A DNA stretch of 64,000 bases from Streptomyces lincolnensis (GCF_001685355.1 NZ_CP016438.1:7502001-7566000); one strand, 5' to 3'. Shown: positions 1-9,742, counted from the stretch's first letter. Program-made: numbers and translations. The notes: generated by a model from the sequence alone, not told the origin.

Positions 1-2167
1 AGCATCTGGAGTCGCTGGGGGACGTGGTCGAGTCGATCACGGGGGTGCGGCAGCGGGAGACCGTGCCCGACGAAGTCGTACGGCGCGCGGACCAGATCGA
101 GCTGGTCGACATGTCGCCCCAGGCGCTACGGCGGCGGATGGCGCACGGGAACGTCTACCAGCCGGACAAGCTCGACGCCGCTCTCTCGAACTACTTCCGG
201 CCGGGCAACCTCACCGCCCTGCGCGAACTGGCGCTGCTGTGGGTGGCCGACCGGGTCGACGAGTACCTGACCGAGTACCGCAGCGAGCACCAGGTGTCGA
301 GGATCTGGGGCTCGCGGGAGCGGATCGTGGTCGGGCTGACCGGAGGGCCCGAGGGACGCACCCTGATACGGCGTGCCGCCCGGCTGGCGGAGAAGGGCGC
401 CGGGGGCGAGGTGCTGGCGGTCTACATAGCGCGCAGCGACGGGCTGACCTCCGCCTCGCCCGAGGAACTCGTCGTACAGCGCACCCTGGTCGAGGACCTC
501 GGCGGAACCTTTCACCATGTGGTGGGCGACGACATACCGGCCGCGCTGCTGGACTTCGCGCGCGGGGTCAACGCCACCCAGATCGTCCTCGGGTCCTCGC
601 GCCGCAAGACCTGGCAGTACGTCTTCGGACCCGGCGTCGGCACGACCGTGGCCCGGGACTCGGGGCCCGACCTCGACGTGCACATCGTCACGCACGAGGA
701 GGTCGCCAAGGGGCGCGGGCTGCCGGTGTCCCGGGGTGCGCGGCTCGGGCGGGCCCGGATCATCTGGGGCTGGTTGGTCGGAGTGGCCGGACCGGTGATC
801 GTGGCGCTGCTCCTGAACACCGTGAACCTGGGCCTCGCCAACGACATGCTGCTGTTCCTGACCCTCGTGGTGGCGGCGGCCCTGCTCGGCGGGCTGTTCC
901 CGGCGCTGGCGTCGGCGGCGGTGGGCTCCCTGTTGCTGAACTACTTCTACACACCGCCCCTGCACCACTGGACGATCGCCGACCCGAAGAACATCGTCGC
1001 CATCGTGATCTTCGTGGGCGTCGGTGTCTCGGTGGCCTCGGTCGTCGACCTCGCGGCCCGGCGCACCCACCAGGCGGCCCGGCTGCGGGCCGAGTCGGAG
1101 ATCCTGTCCTTCCTCGCGGGCAACGTGCTGCGCGGCGAGACCGGCCTGGAGGATCTGCTGGAGCGGGTCCGCGAGACGTTCGGCATGGAGTCGGCGGCCC
1201 TGCTGGAGCGCGAGAGCGACGTCGACCCGTGGACCTGCGCGGGCCGGGCGGGCCTCGGTCCTGCCGTCCTGCGGCCGGAGGACGCGGACGTGGACGTGCC
1301 GGTCGGGGACCACATGGCGCTCGCGCTGAGCGGCCGGGTGCTGCCCGCCGAGGACCGGCGGGTGCTCGCCGCCTTCGCCGCCCAGGCCGCCGACGTCCTG
1401 GACCGCCGGCGCCTGCGGGCCGAGGCCGACCGGGCCCGGACGCTGGCCGAGGGCAACCGCATCCGCACCGCGCTACTGGCCGCCGTCAGCCATGACCTGC
1501 GTACGCCACTGGCCGGGATCAAGGCGGCGGTCACCTCGCTCCGGTCCGACGACGTGGCATGGTCCGAGGAGGACCGGGCCGAACTGCTGGAGGGCATCGA
1601 GGACGGCGCCGACCGGCTCGACCACCTGGTGGGGAACCTGCTCGACATGTCCCGCCTCCAGACCGGCACGGTCACCCCGCTGATCCGCGAGATCGACCTC
1701 GACGAAGTGGTGCCGATGGCCCTCGGCGGGGTGCCCGAGGACAGCGTGGAACTCGACATCCCCGAGACCCTGTCCATGGTCGCCGTGGACCCCGGGCTGC
1801 TGGAACGGTCGGTGGCCAACCTGGTCGAGAACGCCGTCAAGTACAGCCCCGACGGCACGGCCGTCCTGGTGTCCGCCAGCGCCATCGCCGACCGGGTCGA
1901 GGTCCGGGTCGTCGACCGCGGGCCCGGCGTCCCCGACGAGGCCAAGGAACGCATCTTCGAGCCCTTCCAGCGCTACGGCGACGCCCCGCGCGGCGCCGGA
2001 GTCGGCCTCGGGCTCGCCGTGGCGCGCGGCTTCGCCGAGGCGATGTCCGGCACGCTCACCGCCGAGGACACCCCCGGCGGAGGCCTCACCATGGTGCTGA
2101 CGCTCCGCGCGGCGGGACCGCTGCCCGAGGAGCCCCTTCAGCCCGTACGACCGGAAAGGCAGGCCAC

Positions 2168-2174
<7 letters not shown>
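1..2174 (+). CDS. kdpD: Sensor histidine kinase KdpD (5' end outside window)
   Basis: Membrane histidine kinase that senses K+ limitation or turgor and phosphorylates KdpE to induce the Kdp K+ pump. The reading frame is open from the first complete codon in the window, and the visible protein begins inside the N-terminal KdpD domain, so the start lies upstream. In order are the end of the KdpD domain (VYQPDKLDAAL region), a universal-stress-protein-like domain starting near ERIVVGLTGG, four closely spaced hydrophobic helices (DUF4118) around nt 770-1050, a GAF-like segment, a HisKA domain with phospho-acceptor His in AVSHDLRTPL (about nt 1480-1510), and a HATPase domain with NLVENAVKYS and GVGLGLAV. 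It overlaps kdpE by 7 nt, so the pair is translationally coupled. The kdpFABC pump genes are not in view and probably lie upstream. Confidence 0.95.
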
Positions 2175-2884
<710 letters not shown>

Positions 2885-2929
2885 CGGCGCGGGTACGTAG
2901 CTGTCGGTGGGCCCCGGTACGCTTCAGGC

Positions 2930-3328
2930 ATGAGTGCTGTTCCTCGTTCCGAGAAGCCGGTGGGCCGGTTCCGGCGCATGCTCGACCGGCTTTCCTCGTC
3001 GCAGGAGGACCTCGAGTCCGAGGAGCTGCGGGAGGACGCCGCGACCGCCGGCTGTGTCCGGATCGGTGACTGTCAGGACCGTCAGGTCGTGACGGTTACT
3101 GGTACCTTGCGCACGGTCACCCTGAGGCCGCGCGCGGGAGTCCCGGCCCTGGAGGCCGAGCTGTTCGACGGCTCCGCGGCTCTGGACGTGGTGTGGCTCG
3201 GCAGACGCTCCATCGTGGGGATAGAGCCGGGGCGCAAGCTGATCGCATCGGGCCGGATCTCGATGAGCCGGGGCCGCCGGGTGCTGTTCAACCCGAAGTA
3301 CGAACTGAGACCCCTCGGACGGGAGTAG
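2930..3328 (+). CDS. Small OB-fold nucleic-acid-binding protein
   Basis: 132-aa soluble protein. The core from about residue 45 (DRQVVTVTGTLRTV) to residue 125 (GRRVLFNPKYELRPL) has the alternating beta pattern of an OB-fold tRNA/helicase-type anticodon-binding domain, including VVWLGRRSI and GRKLIASGRI. Such proteins are conserved beside the DUF3159 gene in Streptomyces; the biochemical role is unknown. It starts 45 nt after kdpE and its stop lies 3 nt before the next GTG start, so it forms an operon with the DUF3159 gene. Confidence 0.85.
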   Translation: MSAVPRSEKPVGRFRRMLDRLSSSQEDLESEELREDAATAGCVRIGDCQDRQVVTVTGTLRTVTLRPRAGVPALEAELFDGSAALDVVWLGRRSIVGIEPGRKLIASGRISMSRGRRVLFNPKYELRPLGRE

Positions 3329-3331
3329 CCG

Positions 3332-4084
3332 GTGACGTCGCTCGACAAGCCGACCGAAGACACCCAGCAACATGATGCCCGGGCGGTGACCGAGGCCGCG
3401 CTCTTCGAGGCCTTCGGCGGGGTCCGGGGCATGGTCGAGACGGTGCTGCCCGGCCTGCTGTTCGTCACCATCTACACCATCAACAAGGACCTGCACCTGT
3501 CGGCGATCGCCGCCCTCGCGGTGTCGCTGATCCTGGTCGTGGTCCGGCTGGTGATGCGGGACACCGTCAAGCACGCCTTCAGCGGGGTCTTCGGCGTCGC
3601 CTTCGGTGTCGTCTTCGCGATGATGACCGGCAACGCCAAGGACTTCTACCTGCCCGGCATGCTCTACACGCTGGGGCTGGGCCTCGCCTACATCATCACC
3701 ACGCTGTGCGGTGTCCCGCTGATCGGTCTCATCCTCGGACCGGTCTTCAAGGAGAACCTCTCCTGGCGCACCCGCAACCCCGGCCGCAAGAAGGCCTACG
3801 CCAAGGCCAGCTACGCCTGGGGCGCGATCCTGCTCGCCAAGTGCGCGATCCTCTTCCCGCTGTACTGGTGGGCCGACACGACCCAGCTCGGCTGGGTGCT
3901 GGTCTCCCTGAAGATCCCGCCGTTCCTGCTGGCCGTCTGGCTCACCTGGGTCTTCCTGGCGAAGGCGCCCGCGCCGATCGACGTGTTCGCGGAGATGGAG
4001 GCGGCCGAGAAGGCCGAGGAGGAGCGCAAGGCCGCGGAGCGGGAGGAAGAGGCCGCGGGGAGCCGGCACCGCCGGGAGGCGTAG
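3332..4084 (+). CDS. DUF3159 family integral membrane protein
   Basis: 250-aa membrane protein. After a ~35-residue cytoplasmic N-terminus come about six hydrophobic helices, among them LPGLLFVTIYTI, LSAIAALAVSLILVVV, a Gly-rich AFSGVFGVAFGVVFAM segment and LGLGLAYIITTLCG, then a pair near the end (ILLAKCAILFPLYWW and FLLAVWLTWVFLA). The C-terminus is a charged Glu/Arg/Lys tail. This layout matches DUF3159 (possible transporter or intramembrane protein, function unknown). The GTG start at 3332 sits 3 nt after the upstream stop. A strong bidirectional terminator follows before the convergent trk genes. Confidence 0.9.
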   Translation: MTSLDKPTEDTQQHDARAVTEAALFEAFGGVRGMVETVLPGLLFVTIYTINKDLHLSAIAALAVSLILVVVRLVMRDTVKHAFSGVFGVAFGVVFAMMTGNAKDFYLPGMLYTLGLGLAYIITTLCGVPLIGLILGPVFKENLSWRTRNPGRKKAYAKASYAWGAILLAKCAILFPLYWWADTTQLGWVLVSLKIPPFLLAVWLTWVFLAKAPAPIDVFAEMEAAEKAEEERKAAEREEEAAGSRHRREA

Positions 4085-4137
4085 TCCCGGTGCTTCGGTG
4101 GCCCTCCAGCGGCCATCCCAGGACTGACGGGACCGAT

Positions 4138-4181
4138 ACGACGATGGGCGCCCCGGATCTCCCCGGGGCGCCCATCGTCGT
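4138..4181. terminator. Bidirectional intrinsic terminator
   Basis: Perfect 19-bp inverted repeat (4138-4156 with 4163-4181) around a 6-nt loop. It lies between convergent genes (DUF3159 gene ending at 4084, trk gene ending at 4199), so it can stop transcription from both sides. There is no U-tract, as is usual in Streptomyces. Confidence 0.9.
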
Positions 4182-4198
4182 CGTAGCCGCTGAAATGC

Positions 4199-4876
4199 TC
4201 AGCTCGCCGCGTCCTCCCGGCGCACCGACAGCAGGTCCTCCAACTGCTCCTCCCTGGCCTGGGCGGCCACGAAGAGGAGCTCGTCGCCCGCCTCCAGGGA
4301 GTCCTCGCGGGTCGGGGTGAGGACGCGGGTGCCGCGGATGATGGTGACCAGGGAGGTGTCCTCGGGCCATTCCACGTCACCGACCTGGGTGCCGGCCAGG
4401 GCCGACTCCTCGGGGAGGGTCAGTTCGACCAGGTTGGCGTCGCCGTGGCTGAAGCGGAGCAGCCGGACCAGGTCGCCGACGCTCACCGCCTCCTCGACCA
4501 GGGCCGACATCAGGCGGGGGGTGGACACCGCGACGTCCACGCCCCAGGACTCGTTGAAGAGCCACTCGTTCTTGGGGTTGTTGACGCGGGCGACGACCCG
4601 GGGAACCCCGTACTCGGTCTTCGCCAGCAGGGAGACGACCAGGTTGACCTTGTCGTCGCCCGTCGCGGCGATCACGACGTTGCAGCGCTGGAGCGCCGCC
4701 TCGTCCAGGGAGGTGATCTCGCAGGCGTCGGCGAGCAGCCACTCCGCCTGCGGGACGCGCTCGACCGAGATGGCGGTCGGCGCCTTGTCGATCAGCAGGA
4801 CCTCGTGGCCGTTCTCCAGCAGTTCGCCCGCGATCGAGCGGCCCACCGCACCGGCACCGGCAATGGCGACCCTCAT
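4199..4876 (-). CDS. TrkA-family potassium uptake regulator (KTN/RCK), second of pair
   Basis: 225-aa cytoplasmic gating subunit of a Trk/Ktr-type K+ system. The N-terminal Rossmann fold binds NAD(H)/nucleotide (MRVAIAGAGAVGRSIAGEL, glycine motif GAGAVG) and an RCK_C domain follows (VELTLPEESALAG to GDELLFVAA). The open frame extends far upstream, but ATG 4876 overlaps the stop of the preceding TrkA gene by one base and begins exactly at the Rossmann strand, so it is the right start. It resembles the second member of the CeoB/CeoC pair of mycobacteria. No Trk membrane subunit is adjacent, but an APC-type K+/amino-acid permease gene lies 400 bp away. Confidence 0.92.
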   Translation of the reverse strand: MRVAIAGAGAVGRSIAGELLENGHEVLLIDKAPTAISVERVPQAEWLLADACEITSLDEAALQRCNVVIAATGDDKVNLVVSLLAKTEYGVPRVVARVNNPKNEWLFNESWGVDVAVSTPRLMSALVEEAVSVGDLVRLLRFSHGDANLVELTLPEESALAGTQVGDVEWPEDTSLVTIIRGTRVLTPTREDSLEAGDELLFVAAQAREEQLEDLLSVRREDAAS

Positions 4877-5547
4877 CAGTGACCGCTCTCCTCTTCGGGA
4901 CCCTTGGCGAACGCCGCCTCGACCTTGTCGACCTCGTCCGTGCGCATCATGACGTGGACCAGGTCGCCCTCCTGGAGCACCGTCTGCGAGGAGGGCAGGA
5001 TCGCCTCCCCGAGCCGCGTCAGGAACGCCACGCGGACGCCCGTCTCCTCCTGGAGCGTGCTGATCTTGTGGCCGACCCAGGCGGTCGCGGCGTGCACCTC
5101 GGCCAGCTGCACCCCACCGGTGGGATCGCGCCACAGCGGCTCCGCGCCCGAGGGCAGCAGCCTGCGCAGCATCTGGTCGGCCGTCCAGCGCACGGTCGCC
5201 ACGGTCGGGATGCCCAGGCGCTGGTAGACCTCGGCGCGCCGGGGGTCGTAGATCCGTGCCGCGACGTTCTCGATGCCGAACATCTCGCGGGCCACCCGGG
5301 CGGCGATGATGTTCGAGTTGTCACCGCTGGAGACGGCGGCGAACGCACCGGCCTCCTCGATACCCGCCTCGCGCAGGGTGTCCTGGTCGAAGCCGATTCC
5401 GGTGACGCGTCGGCCGCCGAAACCGGAGCCCAGTCGTCGGAAGGCGGTGGGGTCCTGGTCGATCACGGCGACCGTGTGCCCCTGTTGCTCCAGGGTCTGG
5501 GCGAGAGCGGAACCCACTCTCCCGCAGCCCATGATGACGATGTGCAC
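4876..5547 (-). CDS. TrkA-family potassium uptake regulator (KTN/RCK), first of pair
   Basis: 223-aa paralogue of the downstream protein. The N-terminal nucleotide-binding motif is MHIVIMGCGRVGSALA with the acidic strand end AVIDQD. The C-terminal RCK_C domain runs roughly from residue 135 (GGVQLAEVHA) to QEGDLVHVMMRTDEV. It is transcribed first in a two-gene operon, with a TGATG stop/start overlap to the second gene. Tandem trkA genes of this kind usually form a hetero-oligomeric gating ring that senses NADH/ATP or c-di-AMP; that assembly is inferred. Confidence 0.92.
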   Translation of the reverse strand: MHIVIMGCGRVGSALAQTLEQQGHTVAVIDQDPTAFRRLGSGFGGRRVTGIGFDQDTLREAGIEEAGAFAAVSSGDNSNIIAARVAREMFGIENVAARIYDPRRAEVYQRLGIPTVATVRWTADQMLRRLLPSGAEPLWRDPTGGVQLAEVHAATAWVGHKISTLQEETGVRVAFLTRLGEAILPSSQTVLQEGDLVHVMMRTDEVDKVEAAFAKGPEEESGH

Positions 5548-5672
5548 GACCGTCCTTCCGGTGTCAAGAGTTACTGCTCAGCCACATCAGGGTCTCAGAC
5601 AGACGCCCAAGCTACACACGCGCGGTAGGACGACGGCACCCCCTTGCACGGTTGCTTCCCGCCGGCAGCGGT

Positions 5673-5768
5673 TCAGCGGCGGCTGATGCTCCGCACGCTG
5701 GCGAGAAACAGGATTCCGAGGCCGACCAGAGCGGCCGCGCCGCCGATCAGCTCTGCGGTCGTGTGCAT
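5673..5768 (-). CDS. 31-aa small membrane protein
   Basis: Very short ORF encoding one transmembrane helix (AAALVGLGILFLASV) followed by a basic tail (RSISRR), which predicts N-out, C-in topology. The ATG at 5768 has a GGAGGG ribosome-binding site 3-4 nt upstream. A longer form from ATG 5804 (43 aa) lacks such a site. It lies between the trkA pair and the divergent permease gene. The function is unknown. It could be a small regulatory subunit of one of the neighbouring K+ systems, but that is only context. Confidence 0.55.
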   Translation of the reverse strand: MHTTAELIGGAAALVGLGILFLASVRSISRR

Positions 5769-5936
5769 GGACCCTCCAGGGGCGTCGACGGGCGGGTTTG
5801 TCATATAGACACGGAGATCGGTCCGGCTACGGAATCCGCAGCGCGGAGCGCCCGTTATTTCACCCGTGAGGCAGATGAAAGGCAGATGAGGGGGCGATGA
5901 GGGGTGGCGGGTGGGCGGCCGCCAGTTCGACGCCTT

Positions 5937-5950
5937 ACGATCCTCTGTTG
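5937..5950 (+). promoter_or_regulatory. Possible -10 box for a leaderless permease transcript
   Basis: TACGAT at 5937-5942 lies 7 nt before the GTG at 5950. That is the spacing expected if transcription starts at the start codon itself, as in many leaderless Streptomyces mRNAs. No Shine-Dalgarno precedes 5950 and no convincing -35 box is visible. Confidence 0.35.
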
Positions 5951-7998
5951 TGTCCAAACTGACCGACGTGCCCAAGCGGATCCTGATCGGGCGCGCACTG
6001 CGCAGTGACCGGCTCGGGGAAACGCTCCTGCCGAAGCGCATCGCACTCCCTGTCTTCGCCTCCGACCCGCTGTCCTCCGTGGCGTACGCGCCCGGCGAGG
6101 TGCTGCTGGTCCTGTCCATCGCGGGCGTGTCGGCCTACCACTTCAGTCCCTGGATCGCCGTCGCGGTCGTCGTACTGATGTTCACGGTCGTCGCCTCCTA
6201 CCGGCAGAACGTGCACGCGTATCCGAGCGGCGGCGGCGACTACGAGGTGGCGAACACCAACCTCGGCCCCAAGGCGGGCCTCACGGTCGCCAGCGCGCTG
6301 CTCGTCGACTACGTCCTGACCGTCGCCGTCTCCATCTCCTCGGGCATCGAGAACCTCGGCTCCGCGATCCCCTTCGTGATCGAGCACAAGGTGCTGTGCG
6401 CGGTCGCCGTGATCGTGCTGCTGACGCTGATGAACCTGCGCGGCGTCAAGGAGTCCGGCTCGCTGTTCGCGATTCCGACGTACGTCTTCGTCGCGGGCGT
6501 CTTCATCATGATCGCGTGGGGCGCGTTCCGCGGGCTGGTGCTCGACGACCCCATGCGGGCGCCGACGGCGGACTACGAGATCAAGCCCGAGCACCAGGGC
6601 CTGGCCGGGTTCGCCCTGGTCTTCCTGCTGCTGCGCGCCTTCTCCTCGGGCTGTGCCGCACTCACCGGCGTCGAGGCGATCTCCAACGGCGTTCCGGCCT
6701 TCCGCAAGCCCAAGTCGAAGAACGCGGCGACCACGCTGGCGATGATGGGCCTGCTGGCCGTCACGATGTTCTGCGGCATCATCGCGCTGGCCGCGGCGAC
6801 CAAGGTGCGCATGGCCGAGAACCCGGCCGTCGATCTGATCCACAACGGTGTCCCGATCGGCGCCGACTATGTGCAGCACCCGGTCATCGCACAGGTCGCC
6901 GAGGCCGTCTTCGGCAAGGGCAGCTTCCTGTTCATCGTGCTCGCCGCGGCCACCGCGCTGGTGCTGTTCCTCGCCGCGAACACCGCCTACAACGGCTTCC
7001 CGCTGCTCGGCTCGATCCTCGCCCAGGACCGCTACCTGCCCCGCCAGCTCCACACCCGTGGCGACCGCCTCGCCTTCTCGAACGGCATCGTGCTCCTCGC
7101 GGGCGCCGCCGCACTGCTGGTGTGGATCTACGGCGCCGACTCGACGCGGCTGATCCAGCTCTACATCGTCGGCGTGTTCGTGTCCTTCACGCTCAGCCAG
7201 ACCGGCATGGTCCGTCACTGGAACCGCCACCTGGCCACCGAGAAGGACCAGGCCAAGCGCCGCCACATGATCCGCTCCCGCGCCATCAACACCTTCGGCG
7301 CCTTCTTCACCGGCCTGGTGCTGGTCGTCGTCCTGGTCACCAAGTTCACCCACGGCGCCTGGGTCGCGCTGCTCGGCATGGTCATCTTCTACGCGACGAT
7401 GACCGCCATCCGTAAGCACTACGACCGGGTCGCCGAGGAGATCGCGGCCCCCGAGGGCCCGAGCGACGACATCGTACGGCCGTCCCGCGTGCACTCCGTC
7501 GTCCTGATCTCCAAGATCCACCGCCCCACCCTGCGGGCGCTGTCCTACGCCAAGCTGCTGCGCTCGGACACCCTGGAGGCGCTCAGCGTCAACGTCGACC
7601 CGGCGGAGACCAAGGCGCTGCGTGCCGAGTGGGACCGGCGGGGCATCACCGTGCCGCTGAAGGTCCTCGACTCGCCGTACCGCGAGGTCACGCGGCCGGT
7701 CATCGAGTACGTGAAGAGCCTGCGCAAGGAGTCTCCGCGGGACGTGGTCTCCGTGATCATCCCCGAGTACGTGGTCGGCCACTGGTACGAGCATCTGCTG
7801 CACAACCAGAGCGCGCTCCGCCTCAAGGGCCGTCTGCTGTTCACGCCGGGGGTCATGGTGACGTCGGTGCCCTACCAGCTCCAGTCCTCCGAGGCGGCCA
7901 GGAAGCGGGCCCGCAAGCGGCAGGAGTGGAACGCGCCGGGTGCGGTGCGGCGCGGACCGGCGCAGGAGCGGCCGAAGGAGACGTCGGCGCCGAAGTAG
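5950..7998 (+). CDS. APC-superfamily permease (probable K+ or amino-acid importer)
   Basis: Protein of about 682 aa with 12 predicted transmembrane helices in the first ~470 residues and a ~200-residue cytoplasmic C-terminal domain. The helix-1 region PVFASDPLSSVAYAPGE is typical of the APC group that includes the KimA potassium/proton symporter; YPSGGGDYEVANTNLG and GVEAISNGVPAF are also family signatures. GTG 5950 gives the start MSKLTDVPKR; GTG 5911, in frame, is an alternative with a weak GAGGGG site. The C-terminal domain has the alternating beta/alpha pattern of a ligand-binding regulatory domain. Two trkA regulators and kdpDE nearby make K+ the likeliest substrate, but amino-acid transport cannot be excluded. 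Confidence 0.82.
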   Translation: MSKLTDVPKRILIGRALRSDRLGETLLPKRIALPVFASDPLSSVAYAPGEVLLVLSIAGVSAYHFSPWIAVAVVVLMFTVVASYRQNVHAYPSGGGDYEVANTNLGPKAGLTVASALLVDYVLTVAVSISSGIENLGSAIPFVIEHKVLCAVAVIVLLTLMNLRGVKESGSLFAIPTYVFVAGVFIMIAWGAFRGLVLDDPMRAPTADYEIKPEHQGLAGFALVFLLLRAFSSGCAALTGVEAISNGVPAFRKPKSKNAATTLAMMGLLAVTMFCGIIALAAATKVRMAENPAVDLIHNGVPIGADYVQHPVIAQVAEAVFGKGSFLFIVLAAATALVLFLAANTAYNGFPLLGSILAQDRYLPRQLHTRGDRLAFSNGIVLLAGAAALLVWIYGADSTRLIQLYIVGVFVSFTLSQTGMVRHWNRHLATEKDQAKRRHMIRSRAINTFGAFFTGLVLVVVLVTKFTHGAWVALLGMVIFYATMTAIRKHYDRVAEEIAAPEGPSDDIVRPSRVHSVVLISKIHRPTLRALSYAKLLRSDTLEALSVNVDPAETKALRAEWDRRGITVPLKVLDSPYREVTRPVIEYVKSLRKESPRDVVSVIIPEYVVGHWYEHLLHNQSALRLKGRLLFTPGVMVTSVPYQLQSSEAARKRARKRQEWNAPGAVRRGPAQERPKETSAPK

Positions 7999-8101
7999 CC
8001 GGGGCGGAAGTAGCCGGGGCGGAAGTGGGCGGCGCCGCCGACGTACACTGGTGGGCTGTTGTCGATCCATCCCCCCCTCGATGTTGTGGAGTCACCCCGC
8101 C

Positions 8102-9490
8102 ATGCAGGCAGAACCGAAGAAAACGCAGGCGGGGTCGACGGCCGAGTCCCCGGCGGACTCCCTGACGGGCCCCTCGTCGGACTCTTTGGTGGGGGAGGAG
8201 TACGAGGTCGAGGTCGGCCCCGTCGCCCACGGTGGGCACTGCGTCGCCCGCACGGCCGACGGGCAGGTGCTGTTCGTCCGGCACGCCCTGCCCGGTGAGC
8301 GGGTCGTGGCACGGGTGACCGAGGGCGAGGAGGGGGCCCGGTTCCTCCGCGCTGACGCGGTGTCCGTCCTGTCGGCCTCCAAGGACCGCGTCGAGGCACC
8401 CTGCCCGTACGCCGGTCCCGGCCGGTGCGGCGGCTGCGACTGGCAGCACGCCAAGCCGGGCGCGCAGCGCCGCATGAAGGGCGAGGTCGTCGCCGAGCAG
8501 CTTCAGCGCCTGGCGGGTCTCACCCCCGAGGAGGCCGGCTGGGACGGCACGGTGATGCCGGCCGAGGGCGACAAGCTGCCCGCCGGCCAGGTGCCGCAGT
8601 GGCGGACGCGTGTGCAGTACGCGGTGGACGAGGACGGCAACGCCGGTCTGCGCCGCCACCGTTCGCACGAGGTCGAGCCGATCGAGCACTGCATGATCGC
8701 GGCACCCGGCGTCTCCGAACTGGGCGTCGAGAAGCGCGACTGGTCCGGCATGGAGTCGGTCGAGGTGATCGCGGCGACGGGTTCGCAGGACCGCATGGTG
8801 ATTCTCGAGCCCAGGCCGGGCGCCCGCCTGCCGCTCGTCGAACTCGACAAGCCCGTCTCCGTCATGCGGGTCGAGGAGCACGACGGCGGTATCCACCGTG
8901 TCCACGGCCGCGCCTTCGTCCGCGAACGCGCCGACGGCCGTACCCACCGCGTCGGCAGCGGCGGCTTCTGGCAGGTCCACCCGAAGGCGGCGGACACCCT
9001 CGTCACGGCGGTCATGCAGGGCCTGCTGCCCCGCAAGGGCGACATGGCCCTCGACCTCTACTGCGGTGTCGGCCTCTTCGCGGGCGCCCTCGCCGACCGG
9101 CTCGGCGACCAGGGCGCCGTCCTCGGCATCGAGTCCGGCAAGCGCGCCGTCGAGGACGCCCGGCACAACCTCGCCGCCTTCGACCGCGTCCGCATCGAAC
9201 AGGGCAAGGTCGAGAGCGTCCTCCCGCGCACCGGCATCACCGAGGTCGACCTCATCGTCCTCGACCCGCCCCGCGCCGGGGCCGGCCGCAAGACGGTCGC
9301 CCACCTCGCCTCCCTGAGCGCGCGCCGGATCGCGTACGTCGCCTGCGATCCGGCTGCGCTGGCGCGGGATCTGGGGTACTTCCGGGACGGGGGGTATCGG
9401 GTGCGGATGCTGCGGGTTTTCGATCTGTTTCCGATGACCCACCATGTGGAGTGCGTCGCGATCCTTGAACCGGCCGCGAAGGGCTCCTGA
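8102..9490 (+). CDS. TrmA/RumA-type RNA uracil-C5 methyltransferase; 3' end is the island attachment site
   Basis: 462-aa class I SAM-dependent RNA methyltransferase. A TRAM domain covers about residues 31-93. A cysteine cluster (CPYAGPGRCGGC, C101, C109, C112) is expected to bind a 4Fe-4S cluster. The Rossmann domain has LDLYCGVGLFAG. Motif LIVLDPPRAGAG is followed by the nucleophile region VACDPAALARDL (catalytic Cys) and a C-terminal FPMTHHVECVAIL. These are hallmarks of the RlmC/RlmD/TrmA family; which uridine is modified cannot be told. ATG 8102 was chosen over longer in-frame extensions because it precedes the conserved TRAM region. The last ~60 bp are duplicated at 46286, so an integrating element has replaced or restored the end of this gene. 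Confidence 0.93.
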   Translation: MQAEPKKTQAGSTAESPADSLTGPSSDSLVGEEYEVEVGPVAHGGHCVARTADGQVLFVRHALPGERVVARVTEGEEGARFLRADAVSVLSASKDRVEAPCPYAGPGRCGGCDWQHAKPGAQRRMKGEVVAEQLQRLAGLTPEEAGWDGTVMPAEGDKLPAGQVPQWRTRVQYAVDEDGNAGLRRHRSHEVEPIEHCMIAAPGVSELGVEKRDWSGMESVEVIAATGSQDRMVILEPRPGARLPLVELDKPVSVMRVEEHDGGIHRVHGRAFVRERADGRTHRVGSGGFWQVHPKAADTLVTAVMQGLLPRKGDMALDLYCGVGLFAGALADRLGDQGAVLGIESGKRAVEDARHNLAAFDRVRIEQGKVESVLPRTGITEVDLIVLDPPRAGAGRKTVAHLASLSARRIAYVACDPAALARDLGYFRDGGYRVRMLRVFDLFPMTHHVECVAILEPAAKGS

Positions 9491-9603
9491 CCTGCGGTTT
9501 TACCCGTGCGCATTATGTGCGGTGTGGGCGTTACGGGCGATATTTTGACGCTGAAATGACGCTCGTGACGCTCATTTGACGCTCGTTCTGATGGGGTGTC
9601 AGG
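9428..9603. repeat. attL: left attachment-site repeat of the defence island
   Basis: About 176 bp that recur at 46286-46462. From 9428 to 9495 the match is ungapped (60 of 68 bases), and it contains a perfectly shared 17-bp core, AAGGGCTCCTGACCTGC (9479-9495), spanning the methyltransferase stop codon. Similarity continues with one gap through GTGGGCGTTACGGGCG to the CTGAT...GTCAGG end at 9588-9603. The duplicated ends with an integrase in between show site-specific integration. Confidence 0.88.
9546..9583. repeat. Four phased TGACGCT direct repeats next to attL
   Basis: TGACGCT begins at 9546, 9557, 9566 and 9577, so copies are 9-11 bp apart, about one helical turn. A further copy is near 9669. 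The attR side has TTTGACGC copies at 46405, 46416 and 46436. Phased direct repeats beside a crossover core fit arm-type binding sites of a tyrosine integrase or excisionase; that role is inferred. Confidence 0.55.
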
Positions 9604-9716
9604 CGATTGGCTGCGCTGGCCAGGCGCACTGTCGACTACGTGAGTGCGGCCGGGCGTCGAGGGGCTCGTGACGCTCAGTGGTGCCGGTGATCTACGAGTG
9701 CGGAAGGTCAAGAGGC

Positions 9717-9742
9717 ACCTCCGCAGCCACTTCTGCGGAGGT
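9717..9742 (-). terminator. Hairpin terminator after the pPIWI-RE operon
   Basis: Perfect 10-bp stem (9717-9726 with 9733-9742) and 6-nt loop, about 55 bp beyond the stop codon of the pPIWI-RE gene. It is well placed to end the leftward operon transcript before attL. Confidence 0.65.

Noticed and set aside
5548..5949. c-di-AMP (ydaO-type) riboswitch before the permease gene
   Set aside because: KimA-like genes often have one, but I could not find the conserved motifs, and the likely transcript is leaderless.
5935..8070. 711-codon open frame antisense to the APC permease gene
   Set aside because: Composition is Asp/Arg/His/Gln-rich with no motifs; it mirrors the codon bias of the permease gene on the other strand.
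7853..9445. Long frame antisense to the RNA methyltransferase gene
   Set aside because: Same GC-bias artefact; the plus-strand frame has clear catalytic motifs.
9546..9583. CRISPR array
   Set aside because: Repeats are only 7-8 bp with 2-4 bp between them; no spacers and no cas genes.
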